A stretch of 64,000 nt of DNA, from positions 62,001 to 126,000 of IMG/VR virus record IMGVR_UViG_3300025770_000004, one strand, 5' to 3'. The position numbers and the translations under genes were made by a program. The notes under the pieces are model-generated. The model saw only the letters and a program-made list of their open reading frames with translations, did no database searches and was not told the DNA's origin. Below, piece by piece: positions 34,036-42,438 of this stretch. The stretch's first letter is position 1; every line of letters starts with the position of its first letter. Source of the DNA: a virus.

Positions 34036-34863
34036 TCAATGCATCTCATTATCCCAACCATAATTATTATACCATAATTGCTCTGGGTTTGATCTTCCTA
34101 TTGATTCATCATATAGATAGTTGGTTCTGATATTTTTAAATGCTTTAATTGCTTTTTCAAAATCTTTTGCAGAAGCTCCTATGATAGAGAATATCTCAAA
34201 TATTTTATCATGATGTTCTTCTATAGCAGGACCAAGTACATCTCTTTTAAATTTATTGGCTGATTTTCTATCACTAAATATACCAAAGTAGTGATCATCT
34301 AAAGGTCTTTGTATAGAAATCTGTGGATAATGATAACCATCCATGTGTTGATATAAATCAAGAGCATTTTTTACTATCGGATCGTCATCTACACCTTCAA
34401 AATCTTCTTTTTCTACCCACTCAGCTATTTGAAAGTTTATAGAAAATAATGGAACTTTCCATCTTTTTAATCTATCATGTACTTTTAAAGATTCACCTGC
34501 GGTTTTGAATGTGAAATTTATGGTGAATGATAAAGAAGAAACTCCATCATACCAATCTTTAACTAATTCTTCTGGACCCTTATTGGAAAGTTTATGTTTA
34601 ATGTCATTAGCTTTCGGTCCTCCTCGAGTTATCTTAAAAACGTTGTAAATAAAATCAGACTTTGGATTAGTAAACACTAAAGGTTTTTTACTAATGGCAC
34701 TATTTGTGTTTCCCCACCAAACATTATAGAATCCGAAATCTTTTTCATCAGCATAATCAATTAGTTTTTGACCTCTTGATATCTTATTGATATTTATAAG
34801 ATGATCTCCAGCTGATCTATATGTATTTGAGTTTAATTCTTCAAATCTTTTAATCCATTCCAT
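34036..34863 (-). CDS. Tandem-paralogue protein 1 (targeting-like N terminus)
   Basis: 275 residues starting MEWIKRFEELNSNTYRSAGD, the most divergent of the four. The C-terminal family element appears as FSDRKSANKFKRDVLGPAI. It has ATAATATATA (minus strand) 5 nt before its ATG, the only promoter-like element for the whole array and the CCA gene. Confidence 0.72.
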   Translation of the reverse strand: MEWIKRFEELNSNTYRSAGDHLININKISRGQKLIDYADEKDFGFYNVWWGNTNSAISKKPLVFTNPKSDFIYNVFKITRGGPKANDIKHKLSNKGPEELVKDWYDGVSSLSFTINFTFKTAGESLKVHDRLKRWKVPLFSINFQIAEWVEKEDFEGVDDDPIVKNALDLYQHMDGYHYPQISIQRPLDDHYFGIFSDRKSANKFKRDVLGPAIEEHHDKIFEIFSIIGASAKDFEKAIKAFKNIRTNYLYDESIGRSNPEQLWYNNYGWDNEMH

Positions 34864-35003
34864 AACATTATATATTATTTTTTATATATAGAAAGATGAA
34901 AAAGTGCAATAAATGTGGTGAAGTTATGTAACTCAATATGTTTCATAAACAAAAATATACAACACGTTTGTAGAAAAGTGAATAAAAAATATTAAATTCA
35001 AAC

Positions 35004-35258
35004 ATGAAATGGATTAAATTATTTGAGGATTTTAAGCAAAATAACGAAGAAGGATCTTTGATAACACAAGATGATATCATAAAATGTATTAAAGGAGAAG
35101 GTGTTGTTTATGCAACAGCTATTAAGGATTTACCTGGTATAGAAGAAGAGGATCCTTTGAGAGCTGTTAGTGTAGATGAGGATGGATTAGTCACCATAGA
35201 ATATGATAATAATGAATATGGGATAGACTTACGTAATATCAAGAAGATTGAGTTTTAA
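35004..35258 (+). CDS. Small protein with capsid-targeting-like N terminus
   Basis: 84 residues starting MKWIKLFEDFKQNNEEGS, one of the cleanest signal copies. The mature part is a small acidic alpha/beta unit (TQDDIIKCIKGEGVVYATAI). No TTAATATATA is present upstream. It ends at the bidirectional terminator. Function unknown. Confidence 0.7.
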   Translation: MKWIKLFEDFKQNNEEGSLITQDDIIKCIKGEGVVYATAIKDLPGIEEEDPLRAVSVDEDGLVTIEYDNNEYGIDLRNIKKIEF

Positions 35259-35285
35259 GATGAAATAAATTAAAAATTTGTATAT

Positions 35286-35318
35286 AAAAAGACCTAGAGA
35301 AATCTAGGTCTTTTTTTT
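35286..35318. terminator. Bidirectional intrinsic terminator
   Basis: GACCTAGA, GAAA loop, TCTAGGTC, flanked by A5 on the left and T8 on the right. It lies between the convergent genes ending at 35258 and 35336. Confidence 0.92.
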
Positions 35319-35335
35319 CACATTAATTTTAAAAT

Positions 35336-35734
35336 CTACTTAGAATGACTAGCTTCTAATATAGGTAGACCAGCTTCTGTTGGGATATAGATTTTTTCAC
35401 CGTCCATCTTGTCAATATTCCTTACCCAAAGGTAATGAATATACATCGCTGTTAATTTTCCATTCTCTATTTCGATAGCTTCAGCCATACCAGTTGCTCG
35501 TATAACCTCTGCTTGTGATTTAAGCTTCTGTACTTCTAGGTCTGCTTTACCTTCCTCGATGGCAATCTTTCTATTTTCTTCAGCTTCAGCCATAGCAGCC
35601 TTACCGTAGTTTTGGGCCTTTTCAATCGAAATTGATGATCTCCATACGTTATACTTGGGTAACCCAATCATTAGTCCAATTATTATCACTATTATCATTG
35701 TTGATACTGATAAAAACCATTTAAATTCACTCAT
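35336..35734 (-). CDS. Short SPFH/band-7-like membrane protein
   Basis: 132 residues. One N-terminal membrane segment (about 8-26, VSTMIIVIIIGLMIGLP), then an Ala/Glu/Lys-rich coiled coil (YGKAAMAEAEENRKIAIEE, LKSQAEVIRATGMAEAIEIE) with the motif typical of the C-terminal part of flotillin/prohibitin proteins. The SPFH domain itself is missing, so it is a short version, as in some T4-like phages. Likely membrane-bound, perhaps influencing FtsH-type proteolysis or lysis timing; that is inference. Confidence 0.72.
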   Translation of the reverse strand: MSEFKWFLSVSTMIIVIIIGLMIGLPKYNVWRSSISIEKAQNYGKAAMAEAEENRKIAIEEGKADLEVQKLKSQAEVIRATGMAEAIEIENGKLTAMYIHYLWVRNIDKMDGEKIYIPTEAGLPILEASHSK

Positions 35735-35794
35735 TTTTATTTTAATTTAATTTATGTTTATACAGATTTATACCTGGATATTTTTAATTTTATT

Positions 35795-37279
35795 TTAGTC
35801 GTTTCTTTCGACAAGTATTTGTTTTACTTTTCCATTAGATCTCGTGATAGGTACTTTAACTCCAATTGAAATCAGTAGTACTTTACCTTTAATTCTTGTT
35901 AGGTCAAGTGAATCACAATAACCATCTGTTAATACAACAGTGTTGAAGTCGTTGAAGTCTGCCGCCACCATATCAATTGCTGGTTGTAGTATTGTTCCAC
36001 CAAGTCCTTTAATTTTAAGTGTTTCTAACCCTCTTTTCTTCTTTATGGTTTCAACCCACTTAACTTCGGTATCAGCCTCAATTAAGTTGATTTCAATATC
36101 ATTTCTATATACATAAGAAAGAACTTTCTCAAACGTACCACCCATTGAACCAGAGGTATCAAGGATACAGTTTATCTTAGTCTTAACTTTACGATTTCCT
36201 TTAAGACCCTTAATCTGTCGTCTGTTTGGTTTAACAATCGTCTTTTGTTTCTTAGTACCGAAAATCACATTAGAAACTGCTCTCTTTATATCTTTTAAGT
36301 AATCTTTTCTTCTCTTACGAAGTTTGTTAAGTGTTTGTTCAACGTTACCCGCTGATAACCCACGAGCCGCAAGTCTTTCCATAACGTCTTTAACCATTCC
36401 TTCTCTCATTTCTTCCGGGACATCATCAGCAATGTGTTTATCCATATACTCACCATTCCCATCTTCCATATCTTGGAAAATTTGTTCTTTAGACCAAGTA
36501 TCTAATGACTCAGAATCTTTTGATGGGTTTTGTCCATAAGGTCCGTAAGCGTCTTTACCACCAGAATCTTTACCACCCTTGTTTCCAGTTCCATCACAAT
36601 CAGGACAAGATTCTCCTTCTCCGTCACCTTGACCTTCGTCTTGACCCTTTTCTTTAGACTCACCTTCTCCGTCACCTTCACCAGGCTTCTGACCTTCGCC
36701 TTTTTCTTTAGACTTTTCTCCTTTTTCGTCTTTATCTTCTTTCTTTCCAGATCCATCACAAGATTTACACTTGTCTTGTTCTTTCTTTTCTTTATCCCAT
36801 TTCTCTTTCTCGTCTTTCAACCATTCGTATAACTCTTCAAAGATAAGTTTACCAGGGTAATCTTTAGGTACAAAAAGTGCCATATTCTTACCATCTTTCG
36901 ACTTAGGAATCTCAACAAATGAGTGTGGAATATCTTCCCAAATAACGTGATTAATAATCATATCTTGTGCGATGTTAGACATCTTGTGGTCGTATTGACC
37001 ACTAACAGTACGTTGTGGGTGATTGAATAATAAGTGGAAATCCTCATGTATAGTAATGAAGTTTACTTCTTTTTGTGACATATCCTCTAAGAATTTAGGA
37101 GAATAAAAGAAGTTCATACCTTTTGAAGATACGTTTACGGCGCAAGTACCGATAGAATCTTGTTCAACAAAATTGATATGTAAGTTAAACTCACCGTAGT
37201 ATGGTAAATTTACTTTAGTATCAATTAACATTGTTTGGATACCATTTAAAAGTTTTTCGTGTATGTTTTTTATAATCAT
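35795..37279 (-). CDS. vWA-domain protein with metallopeptidase-like N terminus (MoxR partner)
   Basis: 494 residues. The N-terminal domain (1-150) carries HEDFH (78-82), the zinc HExxH motif of the DUF2201-type putative metallopeptidase. The low-complexity middle (155-245) holds two DnaJ-like CxxCxGxG units, CKSCDGSG (171-178) and CPDCDGTG (225-232), which can bind one zinc. The C-terminal vWA-like domain has the MIDAS motif DTSGS (374-378) and VVLTDGYCD. Bacterial genomes pair this protein with a MoxR ATPase; that partner is at 24360. Client unknown. Confidence 0.85.
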   Translation of the reverse strand: MIIKNIHEKLLNGIQTMLIDTKVNLPYYGEFNLHINFVEQDSIGTCAVNVSSKGMNFFYSPKFLEDMSQKEVNFITIHEDFHLLFNHPQRTVSGQYDHKMSNIAQDMIINHVIWEDIPHSFVEIPKSKDGKNMALFVPKDYPGKLIFEELYEWLKDEKEKWDKEKKEQDKCKSCDGSGKKEDKDEKGEKSKEKGEGQKPGEGDGEGESKEKGQDEGQGDGEGESCPDCDGTGNKGGKDSGGKDAYGPYGQNPSKDSESLDTWSKEQIFQDMEDGNGEYMDKHIADDVPEEMREGMVKDVMERLAARGLSAGNVEQTLNKLRKRRKDYLKDIKRAVSNVIFGTKKQKTIVKPNRRQIKGLKGNRKVKTKINCILDTSGSMGGTFEKVLSYVYRNDIEINLIEADTEVKWVETIKKKRGLETLKIKGLGGTILQPAIDMVAADFNDFNTVVLTDGYCDSLDLTRIKGKVLLISIGVKVPITRSNGKVKQILVERND

Positions 37280-37300
37280 CTTAACTATTTATTGTTTTTA

Positions 37301-37308
37301 CAAATATA
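37301..37308 (-). promoter_or_regulatory. Host-type promoter -7 box TATATTTG
   Basis: Minus strand TATATTTG 22 bp before the start at 37279; a second weaker box (AATATTTG) follows directly upstream. No clear -33 TTTG. Confidence 0.4.
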
Positions 37309-37356
37309 CAAATATTATTCTAATAATCTAGGTTTAAGTTAATATCTTTTCAAGTT

Positions 37357-38628
37357 TTAAGTTGTGATATCATCTTTACCAATATCATCTTCGGATAAAT
37401 CATTTAAGACTGATGTGTCATAAGAATTCGAATTGCAGAATTTATCAAAATCTGGCTCTTGTTCAAAACCGGTACGTATCATTTTACCAACAAGTTGATG
37501 CCAATTTAATTCACCTCTATATTCAAATTCTCCATTCCCAATTAATGTGAATTTACCAGACGAGTCGATATCAATAACATTTGATAAAATTTCTTTACTA
37601 AATTCAGATTCATTGTTTTCAAAATCATCCTTTGTATTAATTCTTATTTTATAGAATCCACCGGTTAAATACTTAAACAAAACATCTTTTTTAAGATTCA
37701 TTAAATCAGCAATCTTATCAGCTATTTCTTTTGTGTTTTCGTCAAGGCCAGTTTCATTCTTTTGTTCTTCTGATACAAAGAATACAAATCCATTTGAATC
37801 TTCTCCACCAGACATACTATCGAGTCTTGTCTCAAGTATACCAAGTGCATCTTGTGTTTCTTTTAACTTAGACTCAGAGAATGAAATCTCTTTTTGATAT
37901 TTTCTAACATCATCTTGTTTATCAGATACTCTAGTTTTTAATTCAGTTACTTTTTCATCATTCATTCTTTCGAATTGCTCTTCCATATAACTCTTAGGTT
38001 TTACTTCTTCAACAATTTCATTTACTTCTTCATCAATTTCATTTACTTCTTCATCAGTCATATCCTCAACCATTGAGTTCATAACCATGTCTGTTGTGTG
38101 TTCTTCGTCAAATTCTTCAACATCTTCCTCAACATCTTTAGTCATGTTAAGTAGTGCATCAAGAGCACTAAGACCCTTATTGGAAAGTATTACTTCCTCT
38201 GTTTCTTTATCCATATCTTCAAAAAATGATTTTAGTTTATCAATTGGTTTTTGGTGTTCTACTTCTAAGTAACAAAGATTACCATCAACATCAGCAAATT
38301 CTAGACCATTAACAACGAACTTCTGTGCGTATCCTGTTACATCTATTACATCAATATCATCAAGTAATCTTTGACGCTGAGCTGCGTCTGTTTGTTTAGT
38401 ACCTTCTTCTTCAAATTTTATAGTACCTTCATCACAAATCGTTAATTTGAAAATAACTCCTTCTAAAACTCCTGAGAGTTTCTCTCCTTTTAGAAAGGCA
38501 ATATCACGAATTAAACGAACTCTCGCTCCATTAATTGCTGATACGAAAGTTAAGAATTTTCTCTTTGGTTTAAATTCACCAATCACTATTGGTGTTTCTT
38601 TCTCACTATTTTGTTTATTTTCTTCCAT
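37357..38628 (-). CDS. Unknown acidic 423-aa protein
   Basis: An N-terminal beta domain (about 20-130, PKRKFLTFVSAINGARVRLI) is followed by a very acidic linker containing an exact local duplication (EIDEEVNEIVEEV, about 197-210), a coiled coil (RVSDKQDDVRKYQKEISF, 235-270) and a C-terminal alpha/beta domain. Good promoter upstream. No family recognised; the architecture suggests a scaffold or assembly factor. Confidence 0.7.
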   Translation of the reverse strand: MEENKQNSEKETPIVIGEFKPKRKFLTFVSAINGARVRLIRDIAFLKGEKLSGVLEGVIFKLTICDEGTIKFEEEGTKQTDAAQRQRLLDDIDVIDVTGYAQKFVVNGLEFADVDGNLCYLEVEHQKPIDKLKSFFEDMDKETEEVILSNKGLSALDALLNMTKDVEEDVEEFDEEHTTDMVMNSMVEDMTDEEVNEIDEEVNEIVEEVKPKSYMEEQFERMNDEKVTELKTRVSDKQDDVRKYQKEISFSESKLKETQDALGILETRLDSMSGGEDSNGFVFFVSEEQKNETGLDENTKEIADKIADLMNLKKDVLFKYLTGGFYKIRINTKDDFENNESEFSKEILSNVIDIDSSGKFTLIGNGEFEYRGELNWHQLVGKMIRTGFEQEPDFDKFCNSNSYDTSVLNDLSEDDIGKDDITT

Positions 38629-38647
38629 GTTATAATTTATAATTATA

Positions 38648-38679
38648 CAAATATACTCAATTTATATTAAAATACCAAA
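38648..38679 (-). promoter_or_regulatory. Host-type promoter TTTG-N20-TATATTTG
   Basis: Minus strand TTTG (38679-38676), 20-nt spacer, TATATTTG (38655-38648), 20 bp before the start at 38628. Confidence 0.65.
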
Positions 38680-39075
38680 TTATACGACACTATTAATGAT
38701 ATCAATTTTAGCATCTCTTACTTCTTCTTTACTGAAAGGTGATGGTAATGAATCACCATTTTGACAAATTAAGTTATCAGTTTCGATATATTTATCACCA
38801 GTTTCTTTTATTAATTCTTTTAGAACTTCATCTTCTGTTTCTTTATCATCTTGTATATCAAATATTTGCATACACTGATCTTTGAAATCTATGAAGTTGT
38901 GTACAACAACAGGGTCTTCATCTGAATGTTTATCCAAACAAACTAATAACAAAAGATATTGTTCTCTTTTTGATAATCTTTTCATGTTCTCTACTTGAGT
39001 CACAACATTAAAATTTGTATAAATATCAACGAATTCATTTGATACTTTTATTTTTTGCACTTCTTTACTATCCAT
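38680..39075 (-). CDS. Unknown 131-aa protein
   Basis: Helical, acidic, with KRLSKREQYLLLLVCLDKH (about 33-51) and a Glu/Asp-rich second half. Its last codons overlap the promoter of the next gene. No family recognised. Confidence 0.6.
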   Translation of the reverse strand: MDSKEVQKIKVSNEFVDIYTNFNVVTQVENMKRLSKREQYLLLLVCLDKHSDEDPVVVHNFIDFKDQCMQIFDIQDDKETEDEVLKELIKETGDKYIETDNLICQNGDSLPSPFSKEEVRDAKIDIINSVV

Positions 39076-39124
39076 AATTTACTTTTTTGTTTTTGTTTCT
39101 AATTTGTCTCTAAATTCACACATG

Positions 39125-39442
39125 CTATATTCCTAATTTCTCAAGTTTGTAATTTCGATAATCTTGTTTTGAAACCGATCCTAATTCAAAAGCTCTTTGG
39201 AAGAATACCTCAAATACACTTTCATACATTCCATATTCTTTATCATCTAAGTAAGGTGCTTGTTTAGCAGCCATAGCTCTGTTGATAGCTTTCCATTCAT
39301 CAGTTATTCTATTTGCTTGTGTCGTTGATAAAGCAATAGCCTTATCTTTATTACCGTTACTCTTAGTAACGATATCTTTAACTCTTTTTGAGTTCTTATT
39401 AAATTCGGTCTTAGTTTGACCGTTCCATTCACCCTTTTTCAT
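39125..39442 (-). CDS. Unknown basic 105-aa protein
   Basis: Helical and basic: KTEFNKNSKRVKDIVTKSNG, ANRITDEWKAINRAMAAKQ and a Tyr/Lys-rich end. The composition would suit a small DNA-binding or assembly protein. Promoter immediately upstream. No family recognised. Confidence 0.6.
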   Translation of the reverse strand: MKKGEWNGQTKTEFNKNSKRVKDIVTKSNGNKDKAIALSTTQANRITDEWKAINRAMAAKQAPYLDDKEYGMYESVFEVFFQRAFELGSVSKQDYRNYKLEKLGI

Positions 39443-39465
39443 TATTAATAATTTAAGTTATTGAA

Positions 39466-39496
39466 CAAATATAAGGATAAAAATCAATTAAACAAA
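39466..39496 (-). promoter_or_regulatory. Host-type promoter TTTG-N19-TATATTTG
   Basis: Minus strand TTTG (39496-39493), 19-nt spacer, TATATTTG (39473-39466), 24 bp before the start at 39442. Confidence 0.65.
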
Positions 39497-40252
39497 TCAA
39501 TTTAAAATATCATCAATTCTATTATTTCGACTATGGCATAATTCATCTTCATCACACAATATAGATTCTCCATATTGTATAATACTTGAGTTAGTATTTA
39601 ACATTTCAGAAACATAATATTTTATCTCAAATATATCATTTGTGTTTTTTGAAAAATCATATTCTAATATTAAATAATCTTTTGATTTATCTTTTATTTT
39701 TGAAACAATTGATCCAATAGGGTATTGTAATAAGCAATGTTCTTTATTATCATCATATCCCCATATCATTTGGAAATAGTTTATAGTATCCGTTATACAA
39801 GAAACATAAGCCATTATACTAGTTAACTCACCAGAGAACTTATAAGTATATCTGGTGAATGTTCTATTTATAACTTCATGTTGTTCTGATTTTTTACTTA
39901 CCAAGACACCGACATCAGGTTTAATTAATTTCCTTGTCTCATTAGTCATTTTGTCCGATGAATTATCATTATTCGTAATAGATAAATTTGTCAAGAATTC
40001 AGCACTTAAAGTCTTTTCAAGAATATCAAAAAAAGATTCAGTTCTGTTAGAACTAACAGAGAATGTTAAGTTATATTTAATGTTTGGTTCTGGTACTTGT
40101 TCCATAGACTGACCACCCCAAGGATCACTTACATCTTTAAATATTAGTATATCAGGAACAGATGAATAACGACCATCGTATGATTTTATGATATAATTTT
40201 TCACAATATCATTCCATTTCATTATTTCTTTATCAGTTAAGAATTTTTTCAT
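39497..40252 (-). CDS. Unknown 251-aa protein
   Basis: Alpha/beta protein with paired strands (IKYNLTFSVSSNR, RYTYKFSGELTSIMAYVSCI) and a C-terminal acidic end with two Cys. It begins four bases before the end of the upstream gene (40249). The last member of a coupled minus-strand run starting at 42155. No family recognised. Confidence 0.6.
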   Translation of the reverse strand: MKKFLTDKEIMKWNDIVKNYIIKSYDGRYSSVPDILIFKDVSDPWGGQSMEQVPEPNIKYNLTFSVSSNRTESFFDILEKTLSAEFLTNLSITNNDNSSDKMTNETRKLIKPDVGVLVSKKSEQHEVINRTFTRYTYKFSGELTSIMAYVSCITDTINYFQMIWGYDDNKEHCLLQYPIGSIVSKIKDKSKDYLILEYDFSKNTNDIFEIKYYVSEMLNTNSSIIQYGESILCDEDELCHSRNNRIDDILN

Positions 40253-40485
40253 TTTAATATTTTCTCAATTTTACTACTTCTAATTTCATCAATTCCGATA
40301 AAATACTTATCGAAATCCTTTTTCGATAAGGGATAAAACTTTTGAATATGGTTTTCCATCAATATATAAATATGAATACCATTTTCCACCTCATAATCTT
40401 CTGGTGTTATTGTTTGATAATACTTATCTCTACCCCACCTAATTTCATCATTGTTTATAAATGTCCTTTTACAATAAGCTTTCAA
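40249..40485 (-). CDS. Unknown 78-aa protein
   Basis: Beta-rich start (KAYCKRTFINNDEIRWGRD) and YTI/YILM strands, then a short basic end. It overlaps both neighbours by 4 bp. Similar in layout to the small SH3-like proteins at 42220 and 46452 (Cys-containing KxxCxxxF start). Confidence 0.55.
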   Translation of the reverse strand: MKAYCKRTFINNDEIRWGRDKYYQTITPEDYEVENGIHIYILMENHIQKFYPLSKKDFDKYFIGIDEIRSSKIEKILK

Positions 40486-40775
40486 CCATTGATATTATTT
40501 TTTGGATCAACATTATACATTAGTTGATTTAATTTAGTATCTCTCATTAGTTGTATAAAAAATCTTTCAAGATCACCTTCTGAAAGAAACTCAACAATTA
40601 AAGAATTTCCTGTTTGTTCTACAAAAACAAGCGTATTTTTTCTTTGGTAGATACTACTATAAATAGTAACACCAGGTATTATTACGAAGCTATCAACATC
40701 AGTACTATCATCAGTTTCTTTATAATACCTTTTAATTGATATTACTTTACTAGTATTATTTGATATTCTTATCAT
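40482..40775 (-). CDS. Unknown 97-aa protein
   Basis: Beta-rich (KVISIKRYYKETDDS, FVIIPGVTIYSSIYQRK, SLIVEFLSEGDLERFF). It overlaps the methyltransferase gene by 20 bp and the next gene by 4 bp. No family recognised. Confidence 0.55.
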   Translation of the reverse strand: MIRISNNTSKVISIKRYYKETDDSTDVDSFVIIPGVTIYSSIYQRKNTLVFVEQTGNSLIVEFLSEGDLERFFIQLMRDTKLNQLMYNVDPKNNING

Positions 40776-41568
40776 AATCTTTTATTCTTTTTTCAGCAAT
40801 AGTTATATAATTAGGTTGTAATTCAAATCCAATATAATTCCTATTCAATTCTTTTGCGGCTATAGCTGTTGTACCAGTTCCCATAAATGGATCCAAAACA
40901 ACATCACCTTCTTTGGTTGATCCATTTATAAAATACTTGACCAACTCGATGGGATAAACCGCAACGTGACTATCAGCAATCTTTTTAGACTCTGATGATA
41001 TATTTATAAGTGTTGTTGGTAATGCTCCTTTTGGATTTGGTGCCCAAGATTTATATTCATCACAATCTCCATCCCTAGCATATCTCTTCTTTAGTGGTTT
41101 CTTCATCCTTTTGATAGAAGTTTCAGAATATTCTGTTCTCATTTCATCTATATTGAAATAGAAACTTTTATCTTTAGCAAACCAGAATAAATATTCAACT
41201 CTATCACCAAACCTATATCTATTAGGAAGACCTTTCATTTTATTCCAAAACAACCTCTCGAATAATTTTAAGTCTGTTCTCTTATGTAACTCTGATATTA
41301 AATCAAAAACATAAGGGTGTCTAAATCTTTTTTCTACTTTATCGTTTATATTTAAAATAAAAGAACCAGTGGGTTTCATAACTCTACATATTTCACTACA
41401 ATAAGGTAAAAACCACTCTACATAATCATCAGCAAGTATTCCCTTAAAATCAATATAAGTTTTTAAATCAGCATAAGGTGGCGATGTGATAATTAGATCT
41501 ACCGAATTATCAGACATACTCTTTAATAATTGTAAAGAATCACCTTTGTATATTTTATTACTATCCAT
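40756..41568 (-). CDS. DNA N4-cytosine/N6-adenine methyltransferase (beta class)
   Basis: 270 residues. Catalytic motif IV TSPPY (29-33) comes first and the SAM-binding motif I DPFMGTGTTAIAA near residue 232 comes last, the permuted (beta) order of N4/N6 amino-methyltransferases. YIGFELQPNY follows motif I. TSPPY is more often seen in N4-cytosine enzymes, but the target base cannot be decided. No cognate endonuclease is adjacent, so it is a solitary, probably protective, methylase and the second one in the window. Confidence 0.9.
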   Translation of the reverse strand: MDSNKIYKGDSLQLLKSMSDNSVDLIITSPPYADLKTYIDFKGILADDYVEWFLPYCSEICRVMKPTGSFILNINDKVEKRFRHPYVFDLISELHKRTDLKLFERLFWNKMKGLPNRYRFGDRVEYLFWFAKDKSFYFNIDEMRTEYSETSIKRMKKPLKKRYARDGDCDEYKSWAPNPKGALPTTLINISSESKKIADSHVAVYPIELVKYFINGSTKEGDVVLDPFMGTGTTAIAAKELNRNYIGFELQPNYITIAEKRIKDYDKNIK

Positions 41569-42155
41569 TAAAGGTCTTTGCTTTTCTTATCTAAGTATTC
41601 TTTTTCTTCATCAGATAATGCATCCAATCCCTTTTTATTGATTTTATCAAGTATTAAATCAATATCAAAATCAGGAGTCTCGGAGTAATCACTACTCACA
41701 ATTTCTTTAACCGATTCGAATTTTATTATCTCTGGATCAATTTCTGGAATAGAATCAACCACATCTTGGTTGTCATGATATTCTGACTCTATTGTCATTT
41801 TAACTTTAGTTATTTCCTTAACAATACTATTAATTATTTCTGGTATACTTCCTTTCTCTAATCTATTAGATAGTATAAATTTACCGATCTTCATAGTTAT
41901 ATTAACTCGTACCTTAGATAACTCAAAAGTTAATCTGTCTTCAAATAACATCTTAGAACTCTTTTCATACATATCTTCATATAGTTCTTGTTTATCATCA
42001 ACCTTAGGTACAAAAAACCCATAGGAGTAATAAAACTCTATTTTTGATTCATCGATTTCTTTTTTAATAAAAACTTTCTGAGCAGTGTCTATCCATTCTT
42101 GTACGAATGGGAAATCTTTTAGTACATCTTCTCTATTTGTGTCAATTATAAACAT
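41568..42155 (-). CDS. Unknown protein with Bacteroidota LDKIxKKGxxxLSxEE tail
   Basis: 195 residues. The first 130 are alpha/beta without recognised motifs. The last 35 (FDIDLILDKINKKGLDALSD, then EEKEYLDK) match a short C-terminal module common on rhomboid-family and other membrane proteins of Bacteroidota. The same module ends the protein at 47711, and a rhomboid protease is at 45908. The gene shares one base with the methyltransferase gene. The tail identification is from memory of the family; the function of the module is not known to me. Confidence 0.65.
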   Translation of the reverse strand: MFIIDTNREDVLKDFPFVQEWIDTAQKVFIKKEIDESKIEFYYSYGFFVPKVDDKQELYEDMYEKSSKMLFEDRLTFELSKVRVNITMKIGKFILSNRLEKGSIPEIINSIVKEITKVKMTIESEYHDNQDVVDSIPEIDPEIIKFESVKEIVSSDYSETPDFDIDLILDKINKKGLDALSDEEKEYLDKKSKDL

Positions 42156-42219
42156 ATTATTCTTATATTTTTTTATCCTATATTATCTTATATTGTCTAA
42201 ACCTTATTTAGTTTCTCTA

Positions 42220-42426
42220 TCATACATGTTTAAAGTTTTTATTAACCCAATCTAATGGGAAGGAATTATATTCATTCGCGTATAAGTTATGATTTAAACA
42301 AACCATAACTTCAACATCCTCATTATCTACATAAAGTACATCATATGTTTTACTCTTTTCAAAAAGAGGTTGTTTTAAAAAGTTATTTACTTCATTAATA
42401 CAGATTAATTTATCACCTTTCTTCAT
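42220..42426 (-). CDS. Unknown 68-aa SH3-like protein
   Basis: MKKGDKLICINEVNNFL start with KxGDxLxCI, then TYDVLYVDNEDVEVMV strands and a Trp near the end: a small beta barrel of the kind often encoded in several copies by T4-like phages. It lies directly downstream of the structured RNA, separated by its U tract. Confidence 0.65.
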   Translation of the reverse strand: MKKGDKLICINEVNNFLKQPLFEKSKTYDVLYVDNEDVEVMVCLNHNLYANEYNSFPLDWVNKNFKHV

Positions 42427-42438
42427 ATATTTTTTATT

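Noticed and set aside
36324-36832. Long plus- and minus-strand frames over the acidic linker of the vWA gene
   Set aside because: Ser/Phe- or Lys/Val-rich shadow translations of a Lys/Glu/Gly/Asp repeat region.
39079-39123. 14-residue minus-strand frame between 38680 and 39125
   Set aside because: Too short and without an own promoter; kept only as a possibility.
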